Source: Candidatus Ribeiella danica
GTDB lineage: Bacteria > Chloroflexota > Chloroflexia > Chloroflexales > Roseiflexaceae
NCBI GenBank assembly: GCA_016717335.1
Contig: JADKFS010000001.1
Location: 2,728,001 to 2,792,000 of the forward strand
Reading direction: 5' to 3'
DNA: 64,000 nt
Within the stretch, counting starts at the first letter, position 1; every line of letters begins with the position of its first letter. A program made the translations under genes and the position numbers. A model generated the notes under the pieces. That model ran no database searches. It saw only the letters and a program-made list of their open reading frames with translations, and was not told where the DNA came from. Of this stretch, positions 33,143 through 40,865 are shown piece by piece.

Positions 33143-34969
33143 ATGAGTATTCGAATCGCGGGTCACCGCAATCTGCTGGTCGAGTACCTGCGGCCGCAGC
33201 GGCTCAAGGTCGCGCTGCTGAGCGTGCTGCTGCTCGGCGGCATCGGCCTGGAGCTGCTCAACCCGCAGATCCTGCGCTCGTTCATCGACAGCGCCGCGAC
33301 CGGCGGCGCGATCGAGCTGCTGATCCGCTCGGCGCTGCTGTTCATCGGCGTGGCGCTGGTCCAGCAGCTCGTCACCGTCGCGGCGACCTACGTCAGCAAC
33401 AGCGTCGGCTGGACCGCGACGAACGCGCTGCGCGCCGACCTGCTGGCGCACTGCCTCGGGCTGGACATGGCGTTCCACAAGGCGCGCACGCCCGGCGAGC
33501 TGATCGAGCGGGTCGACGGCGACGTGACCGCGCTGGCGACCTTCTTCTCGCAGTTCGTGATCCTGGTGATTGGCAATGGGCTGCTGCTGGTCGGCGTGCT
33601 CGTGCTGCTGTTCCGCGAGGACTGGCGGGTCGGCCTGGCGCTGACACTATTCGCGCTGTTCGCGCTGCTGGTGCTCAACCGCGCCCGCGGCTTCGCCGTG
33701 CCGGCCATGACCGCCGAGCGCGCGGCCAGCGCCGACCTGTTCGGCTTCCTGGAGGAGCGGCTGGCCGGCATGGACGACATCCGCGCCAACGGGGCCGGCG
33801 CGCACGTGATGCGCGGCTTCTACAAGGTCGCGCGCGATCTGTTCCAGAAGGGCCGCCGCGCCGGCGTGCGCGGCGCCGGGCTCTGGGCGGTCACCATGGC
33901 GTTGTTCGCGGTCGGCTACACGATCGCGCTCGGCATGGGCGCCTACCTCTACCAGGTCGGCGCGGTGACGATCGGCACGGTCTACCTGTTCTTCCAGTAC
34001 ACCGAGATGCTGCGCCGGCCGCTGGAGCAGATCTCGAGCCAGCTGCGCGAGCTGCAGAAGGCCAGCGCCGGCGTCCAGCGGATCGGCGACCTCGTCACGT
34101 TCGAGCCGACCATCCTCGACGGCGCGGGCGCGACCGTGCCCGCCGGCGCGCTCGACGTGGCGTTCGAGGCGGTGTCGTTCGGGTACCAGGACGAAGGACC
34201 AACGACCAATGGCCAACGACCTGGGCAGGCGGTGGATTCTATTGATCCTTCGTCCTTGGCCCTTGGTCTTTCGTCTGACCGAGTGCTGGACAGCATCTCC
34301 TTCACGCTGGCGCCGGGCCGCGTGCTGGGCCTGCTCGGGCGCACCGGCAGCGGCAAGACCACGCTGACGCGGCTGCTGTTCCGGCTGTACGACCCGAGCG
34401 CCGGCGCCATCCGGCTGGGCGGCGTGGACGCGCGCGCGGCGCGGCTGGACGACCTGCGCACGCGCGTCGGCATCGTCACGCAGGACGTGCAGCTGTTCCA
34501 GGCGACCATCCGCGATAACCTGACGCTGTTCGACCAGGCCATCCCGGACGAGCGGATCGTCGCCACGCTGGCCGAGCTGGGGCTGCTGAGCTGGCTCGAG
34601 TCGCTGCCGGGCGGGCTCGACACCGAGCTAGGACCGGGCGGCGGCGGGCTCTCGGCCGGCGAGTCGCAGCTGCTGGCGTTCGCGCGGGTGTTCCTGCAGA
34701 ACCCCGGCCTGGTGATCCTCGACGAAGCCTCGTCGCGGCTCGACCCGGCCACCGAGCGCCTGATCGAGCGCGCGGTCGACCGGCTGCTGGCGGGGCGAAC
34801 CGGCATCATCATCGCGCACCGGCTCGCGACCGTGCAGCGCGCCGACGAGATCATGATCCTGGATCACGGACGGATCGCCGAGCACGGGCCGCGCGAGCTG
34901 CTGGCGCGCGACCCGCGCTCGCGCTTCGCCGCGCTGCTGCGCGTGGGCATCGAGGAGCTGCTGGCGTGA
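33143..34969 (+). CDS. ABC transporter half-molecule (permease-ATPase) with in-frame repeat insert
   Basis: 608 aa. N-terminal six-helix transmembrane domain (from YLRPQRLKVALLSVLLLGGI) and C-terminal ATPase: Walker A GRTGSGKTT, signature LSAGESQ, Walker B LVILDEASSRLD, switch AHRLAT. Residues about 348-380 (nt 34184-34281), between the A-loop strand FGYQ and VLDSISFTL, are a foreign low-complexity stretch made of CCAACGA/GGACCAA-like words and their inverse. It sits at a beta-hairpin where an insertion can be tolerated. Probably forms a heterodimer with the next gene, 76 nt downstream. Substrate unknown. Confidence 0.88.
   Translation: MSIRIAGHRNLLVEYLRPQRLKVALLSVLLLGGIGLELLNPQILRSFIDSAATGGAIELLIRSALLFIGVALVQQLVTVAATYVSNSVGWTATNALRADLLAHCLGLDMAFHKARTPGELIERVDGDVTALATFFSQFVILVIGNGLLLVGVLVLLFREDWRVGLALTLFALFALLVLNRARGFAVPAMTAERAASADLFGFLEERLAGMDDIRANGAGAHVMRGFYKVARDLFQKGRRAGVRGAGLWAVTMALFAVGYTIALGMGAYLYQVGAVTIGTVYLFFQYTEMLRRPLEQISSQLRELQKASAGVQRIGDLVTFEPTILDGAGATVPAGALDVAFEAVSFGYQDEGPTTNGQRPGQAVDSIDPSSLALGLSSDRVLDSISFTLAPGRVLGLLGRTGSGKTTLTRLLFRLYDPSAGAIRLGGVDARAARLDDLRTRVGIVTQDVQLFQATIRDNLTLFDQAIPDERIVATLAELGLLSWLESLPGGLDTELGPGGGGLSAGESQLLAFARVFLQNPGLVILDEASSRLDPATERLIERAVDRLLAGRTGIIIAHRLATVQRADEIMILDHGRIAEHGPRELLARDPRSRFAALLRVGIEELLA
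34184..34281. repeat. In-frame inverted word array inside ABC transporter gene
   Basis: GAAGGACCAACGACCAATGG on one arm and CCTTCGTCCTTGGCCCTTGG on the other, with TCTTTCGTC closing. The arms are roughly complementary and reuse the vocabulary of the array at 16461. The reading frame is preserved. Confidence 0.8.
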
Positions 34970-34974
34970 TATCG

Positions 34975-35035
34975 AGACAAAGAGACATGCGACAAGGAGA
35001 CAAGCGACATGCGCCTTGTCCCCTTGTCTCAGGTG
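34975..35035. repeat. 8-mer words between the two ABC genes
   Basis: GAGACAAA, GAGACATG, GACAAGGA and their inverse CCTTGTCC/CCTTGTCTC arranged as a loose inverted pair. Same words as in the DUF711 insert. Confidence 0.75.
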
Positions 35036-35045
35036 GGATGAGCTC

Positions 35046-36848
35046 ATGAAACAACCATGGAGACTGGCGGCGCGGCTGGCCTGGACGCGCCCGTGGCTCT
35101 TCTCATTCTCGTTCGGGCTGTGGGTGCTGTTCGCATTCATGCCGCTGGCGACCGGGCTGATCATGCGGTCATTCTTCGACACGCTGACCGGCGACGCGCC
35201 GGCCGGCATCGGCGTCTGGCCGCTGATCGGGCTGCTGCTCGGCTCCGAGGCGCTGCGCGTGCTGATCTTCCTGGCCTGCATCGGGCTGTGGATGACCTTC
35301 TGGAACGGCGCCGAGGCGCTGCTGCGGGTGAACATGCTCAGCTGGCTGCTGCAGGGCCCCGGCACGCGCCTGCTGCCGGGCTCGACCGGCGAGGCGGTCA
35401 GCCGCTTCCGCGACGACGTTTGGGAGACGGTGCTGTTCCTGGACACCTGGCTCGACGTCACGGGCGAGCTGGTCTTCTCGGCGGTCGCGCTGGCGATCAT
35501 GATCCAGACCAACGCGCTGATCACCGTGGTGGTGTTCCTGCCCATGGTCGGCATCGTCGCGGTCACGCACGTCGCCGGCACGCGCATCCGGGTCTACCGC
35601 GAGTCGAGCCGCTCGACCACCGGCCGCGTGACCGGGTTCATCGGCGAGGTGTTCGGCGCGGTCCAGGCGATCAAGGTGGCCTCGGCCGAGCGGCGGGTGG
35701 TCGAGCACTTCCGCGCGCTGAGCGCGGCGCGGCGCTCGGCGGCGCTGAAAGACCAGCTGCTGACCTCGCTGCTGGACTCGTTCAACGTCAACACGGTCAA
35801 CCTGGGCATCGGGCTGATCCTGGTGCTGTCGGCGGTGTCGATGCGCTCCGGGTCGTTCACGGTGGGCGACTTCGCGCTGTTCGCCAGCTACATCGGCTGG
35901 GTGGCCGGGCTGCCGCGCTGGGTCGGGCGGCTGCTGACGCGCTACAAGCAGGTCGGCGTCTCGATCGAGCGGATGGGCGTGCTGCTGGCGGGCGCGCCGG
36001 CCGACCAGCTGGTAGACAAGGCGCCGGTCTCAGGGCTCGGGCTTGGGCCGCAGGACGTGGGGCCGGCGATTGCGCGCGGCGCGCAGGGCCCAAACCTCAC
36101 TGCCCAGGCCCCACGGCTGGCGGCGCTGGAGGTGCGCGGCCTGAGCTACCGCTTCCCAGACAGCGGGCGCGGCGTCGAGGGAGTCGACCTGCGGGTCGAG
36201 CGCGGCTCGTTCACGGTGATCACCGGGCGGATCGGAGCGGGCAAGACCACGCTGCTGCGCGCGCTGCTGGGGCTGCTGCCGCGGGACGCGGGCGAGATCC
36301 GCTGGAACGGGCGGCAGGTCGACGACCCGGCGAGCTTCCTGGTGCCGCCGCGGGCGGCCTACACGCCGCAGGTGCCGCGGCTGTTCAGCGAGTCGCTGCG
36401 CGACAACCTGCTGCTGGGCGACTCGGAGGAGCGGGCCGATCTGGCGTTCGCCATCCGCGCGGCCGTGATGGAGCAGGACATCGCGGCGATGCCCGAGGGG
36501 CTGGCGACGGTCGTCGGCTCGCGCGGCGTGCGGCTGTCGGGCGGGCAGATCCAGCGCGCGGCCGCGGCGCGGATGTTCGCGCGCGGGGCGGAGCTGCTGG
36601 TGTTCGACGACCTCTCCAGCGCGCTGGACGTCGAGACCGAGCGGACGCTGTGGGAGCGGCTGTTCGAGCGGCGCGGCGCGACCTGCCTGGTCGTCTCGCA
36701 CCGGCGCGCGGCGCTGCGGCGGGCCGACCGGATCGTCGTGCTGAAGGACGGCCGCGTCGAGGCCGAGGGCACGCTCGACGAACTGCTGGCGACCAGCGCG
36801 GAGATGCGCGCGCTGTGGGCCGACGAGGTCGCGGAGGAGGTGGCGTAG
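35046..36848 (+). CDS. ABC transporter half-molecule (permease-ATPase), partner of the preceding one
   Basis: 600 aa. Six-helix transmembrane domain, then ATPase: Walker A GRIGAGKTT, signature LSGGQIQRAA, Walker B LLVFDDLSSALD, switch SHRRAA. The Walker B ends FDD rather than xDE, so the catalytic glutamate after Walker B is replaced by Asp, while the partner keeps DEAS: an asymmetric heterodimer with one degenerate site is likely. Residues about 322-357 (KAPVSGLGLGPQDVGP, then AQGPNLTAQAPR) are low-complexity and encoded by eroded GGGCTTGGG/GCCCAA words. The ATG at 35046 is chosen over an upstream TTG. Confidence 0.87.
   Translation: MKQPWRLAARLAWTRPWLFSFSFGLWVLFAFMPLATGLIMRSFFDTLTGDAPAGIGVWPLIGLLLGSEALRVLIFLACIGLWMTFWNGAEALLRVNMLSWLLQGPGTRLLPGSTGEAVSRFRDDVWETVLFLDTWLDVTGELVFSAVALAIMIQTNALITVVVFLPMVGIVAVTHVAGTRIRVYRESSRSTTGRVTGFIGEVFGAVQAIKVASAERRVVEHFRALSAARRSAALKDQLLTSLLDSFNVNTVNLGIGLILVLSAVSMRSGSFTVGDFALFASYIGWVAGLPRWVGRLLTRYKQVGVSIERMGVLLAGAPADQLVDKAPVSGLGLGPQDVGPAIARGAQGPNLTAQAPRLAALEVRGLSYRFPDSGRGVEGVDLRVERGSFTVITGRIGAGKTTLLRALLGLLPRDAGEIRWNGRQVDDPASFLVPPRAAYTPQVPRLFSESLRDNLLLGDSEERADLAFAIRAAVMEQDIAAMPEGLATVVGSRGVRLSGGQIQRAAAARMFARGAELLVFDDLSSALDVETERTLWERLFERRGATCLVVSHRRAALRRADRIVVLKDGRVEAEGTLDELLATSAEMRALWADEVAEEVA
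36010..36118. repeat. Eroded in-frame word array in second ABC gene
   Basis: CTCAGGGCTCGGGCTTGGGC on one side and CCCAAACCTCACTGCCCAGG on the other resemble GGGGCTTGGGGCTTGG arrays and their inverse. More diverged than the other intragenic cases. Confidence 0.5.
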
Positions 36849-37020
36849 CGGGGGCGCCGCGCCCCGTACCCCCTCCGATTCCTGGCGACAGCGTGCGAGT
36901 CTTTGTGGCGGGCGCCGCCAGCCCACGAATCTACGCACGCTGCAGCTGAGATCACAATAGAGAAACGGGGGCGGGGGCGCAGCGCCCCGAAACAAGCCGC
37001 CCGCCAACCTATGGTATACT
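36849..37020. repeat. G/C-rich element fragments and possible promoter
   Basis: GGGGGCGCCGCGCCCC right after the ABC gene and GGGGGCGCAGCGCCCCG at 36970-36990 belong to the G/C-rich element family. TGGTATACT at 37012-37020 is an extended -10 candidate for the next gene, about 120 nt upstream of its start. Confidence 0.55.
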
Positions 37021-37141
37021 TGCCGCGCTTCCCACAATGGCCCGCAGCTTAACTCCACGCTGGAGCACTTTGCCCTGCCTGCGTCTACCAGCCAGCGCTG
37101 CGCCGCCGGCTGATGAGTCGCAGCACACACAGGAGGAGCCA

Positions 37142-37846
37142 GTGGATATCGCCAAATCGTTCAGCTACGTGTTCGAGGACGAGGCATGGATCAGCAAGAT
37201 GCTCATTGGTGGCCTGATCTTCCTGATCCCGGTGATCGGCCAGATCACCGTCGCGGGGTACTCGTATAAGGTCGCCCAGAACGTCGCGCGCGGGGTCGAG
37301 CGGCCGCTGCCGGACTGGGGCGAGTTCGGCGAGGCGCTGGTGCGCGGATTCCTCGGCGGGCTGATCTCGCTTGTCTACGCGCTGCCGGCCGCCCTGATCA
37401 GCGGTATCCTGGTCGCGGTCAGCGTGGGCACGGCCGCCGCCGCGGATAGGGCCCGCTCCGGCGCGGGGGTGGCGTTCGCGGGCGCTATCCTGTGCCTGGT
37501 TCCGGTGATTATCGTCCTCTCGCTGATCTGCGCGGTCGCCGCGCTCGCCGCGGTCGCCCGCTACCTCGCGACCGATGATATCGGGCAAGCGTTCAAGTTC
37601 GGTGAGGTGTTCGCGAGCCTGCGCTCCAGCATCGGCGCCTGGGTGCTGCTGCTGGTCCTCACGATCCTGGCCGGATTCGTGGGCGGGCTCGGGCTGATCG
37701 CCTGCGGCTTGGGCGTGCTGTTCACCTCGTTCTACGCGCAGTGCGTGATCGGCCACGGCCTGGGGCAGACGATCCGGCAGCTCGGGCTGGGCCAGCCCGC
37801 CGCGCCGCCGGCCGGCTACGGGCCGCCGCCCGGCTACTCGGCCTGA
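37142..37846 (+). CDS. DUF4013 membrane protein
   Basis: 234 aa starting at a GTG just after AGGAGGAGCCA. Family features: the N-terminal DIAKSFSYVFEDEAWISKML, GYSYKVAQNVARGVERPLPD followed by W, then several hydrophobic segments, and a Pro/Gly/Tyr-rich cytoplasmic tail (GYGPPPGYSA). DUF4013 proteins are membrane proteins of unknown function, common in Chloroflexota and archaea. Confidence 0.83.
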   Translation: MDIAKSFSYVFEDEAWISKMLIGGLIFLIPVIGQITVAGYSYKVAQNVARGVERPLPDWGEFGEALVRGFLGGLISLVYALPAALISGILVAVSVGTAAAADRARSGAGVAFAGAILCLVPVIIVLSLICAVAALAAVARYLATDDIGQAFKFGEVFASLRSSIGAWVLLLVLTILAGFVGGLGLIACGLGVLFTSFYAQCVIGHGLGQTIRQLGLGQPAAPPAGYGPPPGYSA

Positions 37847-37855
37847 TTATCTTGC

Positions 37856-37970
37856 GCCCTCACCCCCCTACCCCCCTCTCCCAGCCGGGAGAGGGGGGTG
37901 TTATTGGCAGCAGGTGCGGTCGCTTTGCGACCGCACCTGCTGCCAAACGTGTTACCCCACCCCTGCCATG
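37856..37970. repeat. Composite hairpin element
   Basis: Left constant hairpin, 20-bp perfect central stem (37904-37923 with 37927-37946, loop TTT) and a truncated right arm. The centre is a close relative of that at 27937 (GTGCGGTCGC against ACTGCGGTCGC). Confidence 0.8.
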
Positions 37971-39125
37971 TCAGCCGCCCAGCAGCACGCGCAGCGTCTG
38001 CTCGGCGCAGCGATCCCAGGTGAACGCGGCCGCGCGCTCCCGCCCGCGCGCGCGCAGGTCGGCCCGCAGCCCCGCGTCGGCGGACAGCCGCGCCAGCCCA
38101 TCCGCAATCGCGCCGGTGTCGGCCGGGTCGACCAGCAGCGCGGCGCCGCCGGCCACCTCGGGCAGCGATGAGGTGTTGGCGGCCAGCACCGGCGCGCCGC
38201 AGGCCATCGCCTCCAGCACCGGCATGCCGAAGCCCTCGTACAGCGAGGGGAAGACGAACGCCAGCGCGCCCGACAGCAGCGCCGGCAGGTCGTCGTCGGC
38301 CACGTAGCCCGCGAACACGACCCGGTCGGCCACGCCCAGCTCGGCCGCGCGCCGCTCGATCGCCTCGGTCAGCCAGCCGCGCTTGCCGGCGATCACCAAT
38401 TGTAGATTGCAGATTGTAGATTGCAGATGAGGATCGTCAATCTGCAATCTACGCTCTACAATCTGCAATGTCTGGGCGAATGCCTCGATCAGCCGCGCCA
38501 GGTTCTTCCTCGGCTGCACCGTGCCGACGTACAGCAGGTACGCGCCCGCGATGCCGTAGCGGCGCATCGCCTCCTCAATCGCGGCCGTGTCTTCGACCGG
38601 GCGGAAGCGCGGCGAGACGCCGTGGTGGATAACGGCGATCTTCTCGGGCCGCGCGCCGGCGTAGCGCACCAGGTCGTCGCGCGTGGCGCCCGAGATCGCG
38701 ATCAGCCGCGTGGCCGCGCGCGCGCTCCACGCGGTCGAGAGGCGCAGGTACAGCCGCTGCGCCGGGGTGTGCGCCTCGGGAAAGTGCAGGTAGCCCATGT
38801 CGTGGATCGTCACCACCGTGCGCATGCGGCGGGCCAGCGGGGCGCCCAGCGGCAGCACGTGCGCGGGGACGAACAGCGTGTCGGGCGGGCGCAGCAGCAG
38901 CTCGGCCGAGAGCCGCGCGTGGCTCCACAGCCGCGGGAACGGGATGCGGCGCAGCGCGAAGTTCGCGCCGAGCGGCGGCAGCGCGGCCGGCCGCTGGTTG
39001 CAGTAGAGCGTGTAGCGGCTGCGGCGGTCGCGGCGCGCCAGCGCGGCCAGCAGCTCGTAGGTGTAGTGCTCGGTGCCGGTGCGCGCCGCCACGGCGACCC
39101 GGCTGGCGTCGATCCCGATCTGCAT
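37971..39125 (-). CDS. GT4 family glycosyltransferase with in-frame repeat insert
   Basis: 384 aa. The N-terminal domain starts MQIGIDASRVAVAARTGTEH. The C-terminal domain has LLYVGTVQPRKNLARLIEAF and the E-x7-E motif (EGFGMPVLE). Such enzymes add a sugar from a nucleotide-sugar donor to a lipid or glycan. Residues about 219-243 (nt 38396-38472) are a low-complexity stretch LQIVERRLQIDD...QSTICNLQ encoded by TGTAGAT/TGCAGAT 7-mers and their inverse, between the first linker strand and VIAGKRGW. GAGGAG lies about 10 nt before the ATG. Co-directional with the lipoprotein gene, 15 nt apart. Confidence 0.88.
   Translation of the reverse strand: MQIGIDASRVAVAARTGTEHYTYELLAALARRDRRSRYTLYCNQRPAALPPLGANFALRRIPFPRLWSHARLSAELLLRPPDTLFVPAHVLPLGAPLARRMRTVVTIHDMGYLHFPEAHTPAQRLYLRLSTAWSARAATRLIAISGATRDDLVRYAGARPEKIAVIHHGVSPRFRPVEDTAAIEEAMRRYGIAGAYLLYVGTVQPRKNLARLIEAFAQTLQIVERRLQIDDPHLQSTICNLQLVIAGKRGWLTEAIERRAAELGVADRVVFAGYVADDDLPALLSGALAFVFPSLYEGFGMPVLEAMACGAPVLAANTSSLPEVAGGAALLVDPADTGAIADGLARLSADAGLRADLRARGRERAAAFTWDRCAEQTLRVLLGG
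38396..38472. repeat. In-frame inverted 7-mer array inside the glycosyltransferase gene
   Basis: TGTAGAT and TGCAGAT alternate on the left arm (about 38401-38428); AATCTGCAATCTAC and CTACAATCTGCAA form the right arm (38440-38468). A hairpin of 13-16 bp is possible. Frame preserved. Confidence 0.9.
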
Positions 39126-39140
39126 CGGCTGGCTGCTCCT

Positions 39141-40460
39141 CTAGCGCCGCGACAGCGGCATGAAGCGCTGCAGCGGGTTGGCGAGCAGCATCGCGCGCAG
39201 CTGCTTGGCGCCCGCGCCCGCGCGCGAGACCGTCGCGACGTTGACGAGCGGCTTGATCGCGGCGGTGTCGACCGTGACGGTGTAGCTGATCTTTACCCCG
39301 ACGCTCACCGGCGGCGCGTCGCTCCAGGTGATCGTGCGGGTGGCTGGGTCGTAGGCGGCCGGGGCGACGCTGGCAGGCTCGGTGACGGGCGCGCCGACGA
39401 TCGACAGCTCGCCCGGCAGCGGGTCGATCATGCTCATGGTCGCGCCGGCCCCCGCGATCTGGATGGTGTAGCTGGCCTGCTGGCCCTGGCGCGCGACGCT
39501 CGGCGCCACCGCCTTGCGGTCGAACGGAACCTGCGCCGAGTCGGGGCTGACGATCAGCGACGATACGTCGACCGCCTCGAAGTCGGAGCCGCGCAGGCGT
39601 TTCAGCTGCTCCAGCGCGTTGTCGTCCCAGCCAATATCGTTCTGGCCCGAGACGTACCAGTCCGAGCCGTTGTCGGCCAGGATCAGACCGTACTTCTTCA
39701 TGGCCGTCAGGATGACCTGGTCGTAGGCCGGGTAGCCCGAGATATCGAAGCTGGCCTTCAGCCGGAAGCGCTGGCCCATCGGCGGGATGCCCGGGTCGGT
39801 CAGATCGCTCGCGTCGTGGCGGGCCGGCCAGACGTGCGCCTTGCGGGTGCGCCGCGCGGTGAAGCGCAACGCGTGGTTGATCTGGCCGGCCAGCACCTCG
39901 TCGCGCCGCACCAGGCCGGGCATGATCGGCAGGCCGGCCGCGTCGGCCGAGGTGTAGCCGTCGGTCCGCAGCCCGTTCGCGCGCAGGTCGAAGATCGCGC
40001 CCGAGCCGGCGTACCAGGCCCCCTTGTCCAGCCGGGCGTCGTAGAGCTCGTAGAGCTTGCAGCTGCCCTGCTGGACGATCAGGATGTGGTGGTCGCTGCC
40101 GGACTCGATCGGCGGGTTGTCGCGGATCGGGTAGGGGCCGGGGTCGCTCTCGTCGGCGTAGTCGAAGGTGACGCCGACGGCCGCCTGGCTCGCGGAAACG
40201 ATGTCGATCGGGATGCCATAGGTCGGGTCGGAGCCGAAGTCCGGGTGGAACGAGGTGCCCGCGCCGATGCTGCTGATGTAGGCGGCCGAGCTGGGGTGCG
40301 CCGGCAGCCCGTCGACCGGCGCGTTCCAGACGTTGTCGATCGGGAAGATCGGGCAGCCGCCGGCGGTCGGCGACTGGGCCAGGGGGCTGGCCGGGCTGCC
40401 ACAGGCGATACCGACGGCCAGGACCAGCGCGGCGACGGCGATGTAGGCGAGATGTTTCAC
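39141..40460 (-). CDS. Putative lipoprotein with C-terminal DUF11-like domain
   Basis: 439 aa from a GTG with CAGGAGGACGCC directly upstream. The signal peptide KHLAYIAVAALVLAVGIAC has a lipobox-compatible VGIAC site. The middle part (CPIFPIDNVWNAPVDGLPAH, later SDHHILIVQQGSCKLYELYD, then NGSDWYVSGQNDIGWDD) belongs to a secreted family I cannot name. The C-terminal about 100 residues resemble a DUF11 repeat (NVATVSRAG near the end), and the protein stops with RFMPLSRR. It is divergent from the larger DUF11 protein at 40866 and upstream of the glycosyltransferase, so an envelope role is likely. Confidence 0.7.
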   Translation of the reverse strand: MKHLAYIAVAALVLAVGIACGSPASPLAQSPTAGGCPIFPIDNVWNAPVDGLPAHPSSAAYISSIGAGTSFHPDFGSDPTYGIPIDIVSASQAAVGVTFDYADESDPGPYPIRDNPPIESGSDHHILIVQQGSCKLYELYDARLDKGAWYAGSGAIFDLRANGLRTDGYTSADAAGLPIMPGLVRRDEVLAGQINHALRFTARRTRKAHVWPARHDASDLTDPGIPPMGQRFRLKASFDISGYPAYDQVILTAMKKYGLILADNGSDWYVSGQNDIGWDDNALEQLKRLRGSDFEAVDVSSLIVSPDSAQVPFDRKAVAPSVARQGQQASYTIQIAGAGATMSMIDPLPGELSIVGAPVTEPASVAPAAYDPATRTITWSDAPPVSVGVKISYTVTVDTAAIKPLVNVATVSRAGAGAKQLRAMLLANPLQRFMPLSRR

Positions 40461-40865
40461 GGCGTCCTCCTGTCGGGTTGGCGGCGCTGACGCGCCCTCT
40501 GTGCGTGAGTATAGCACACGGTCGTCGGCGCGGCGCCTCGCAAAAGGGGGGGCCTCTACAAGATTAGCAGGGTGGGGGCTGGGGCACCTCGCCGCGGATA
40601 AGCGCTCGTTCATCTGGGCGCAGCTCTCAGATAGTAATTTATTCAGCCTCCGGGTGCTACGGCGAGCGCTCGCAGAGATCGCTCGATCGCATCGCCGCGC
40701 CGAGATCCGCGTGTATCACGCCCGGGCCTGGCCGCGCGGGGGCGGATGAACGATCCGTCATCTGCAATATCGCTGCGCCTGGAGCAGCGTTTCATGTTCA
40801 CTAGCTCTTCCAAACAGCGATCCAAGACGATCATGAACACCCTCTGCCAGGGAAGGACACCGACA
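40461..40865. other. Divergent intergenic region
   Basis: 405 nt between the divergent lipoprotein and DUF11 genes. Minus-strand TATACT at 40514-40509 may serve the lipoprotein gene. An 82-codon frame (40501-40749) has no ribosome site and Arg-rich shadow composition, so I do not call it. Nothing else recognised. Confidence 0.4.

Noticed and set aside
38421..40490. Plus-strand open frame of 689 codons opposite the glycosyltransferase and lipoprotein genes
   Set aside because: Arg/Ala/Gly/Asp-rich shadow translation crossing two genuine minus-strand genes.
40501..40749. Small plus-strand frame in the divergent gap
   Set aside because: No ribosome site, Arg-rich shadow composition, no similarity recognised.
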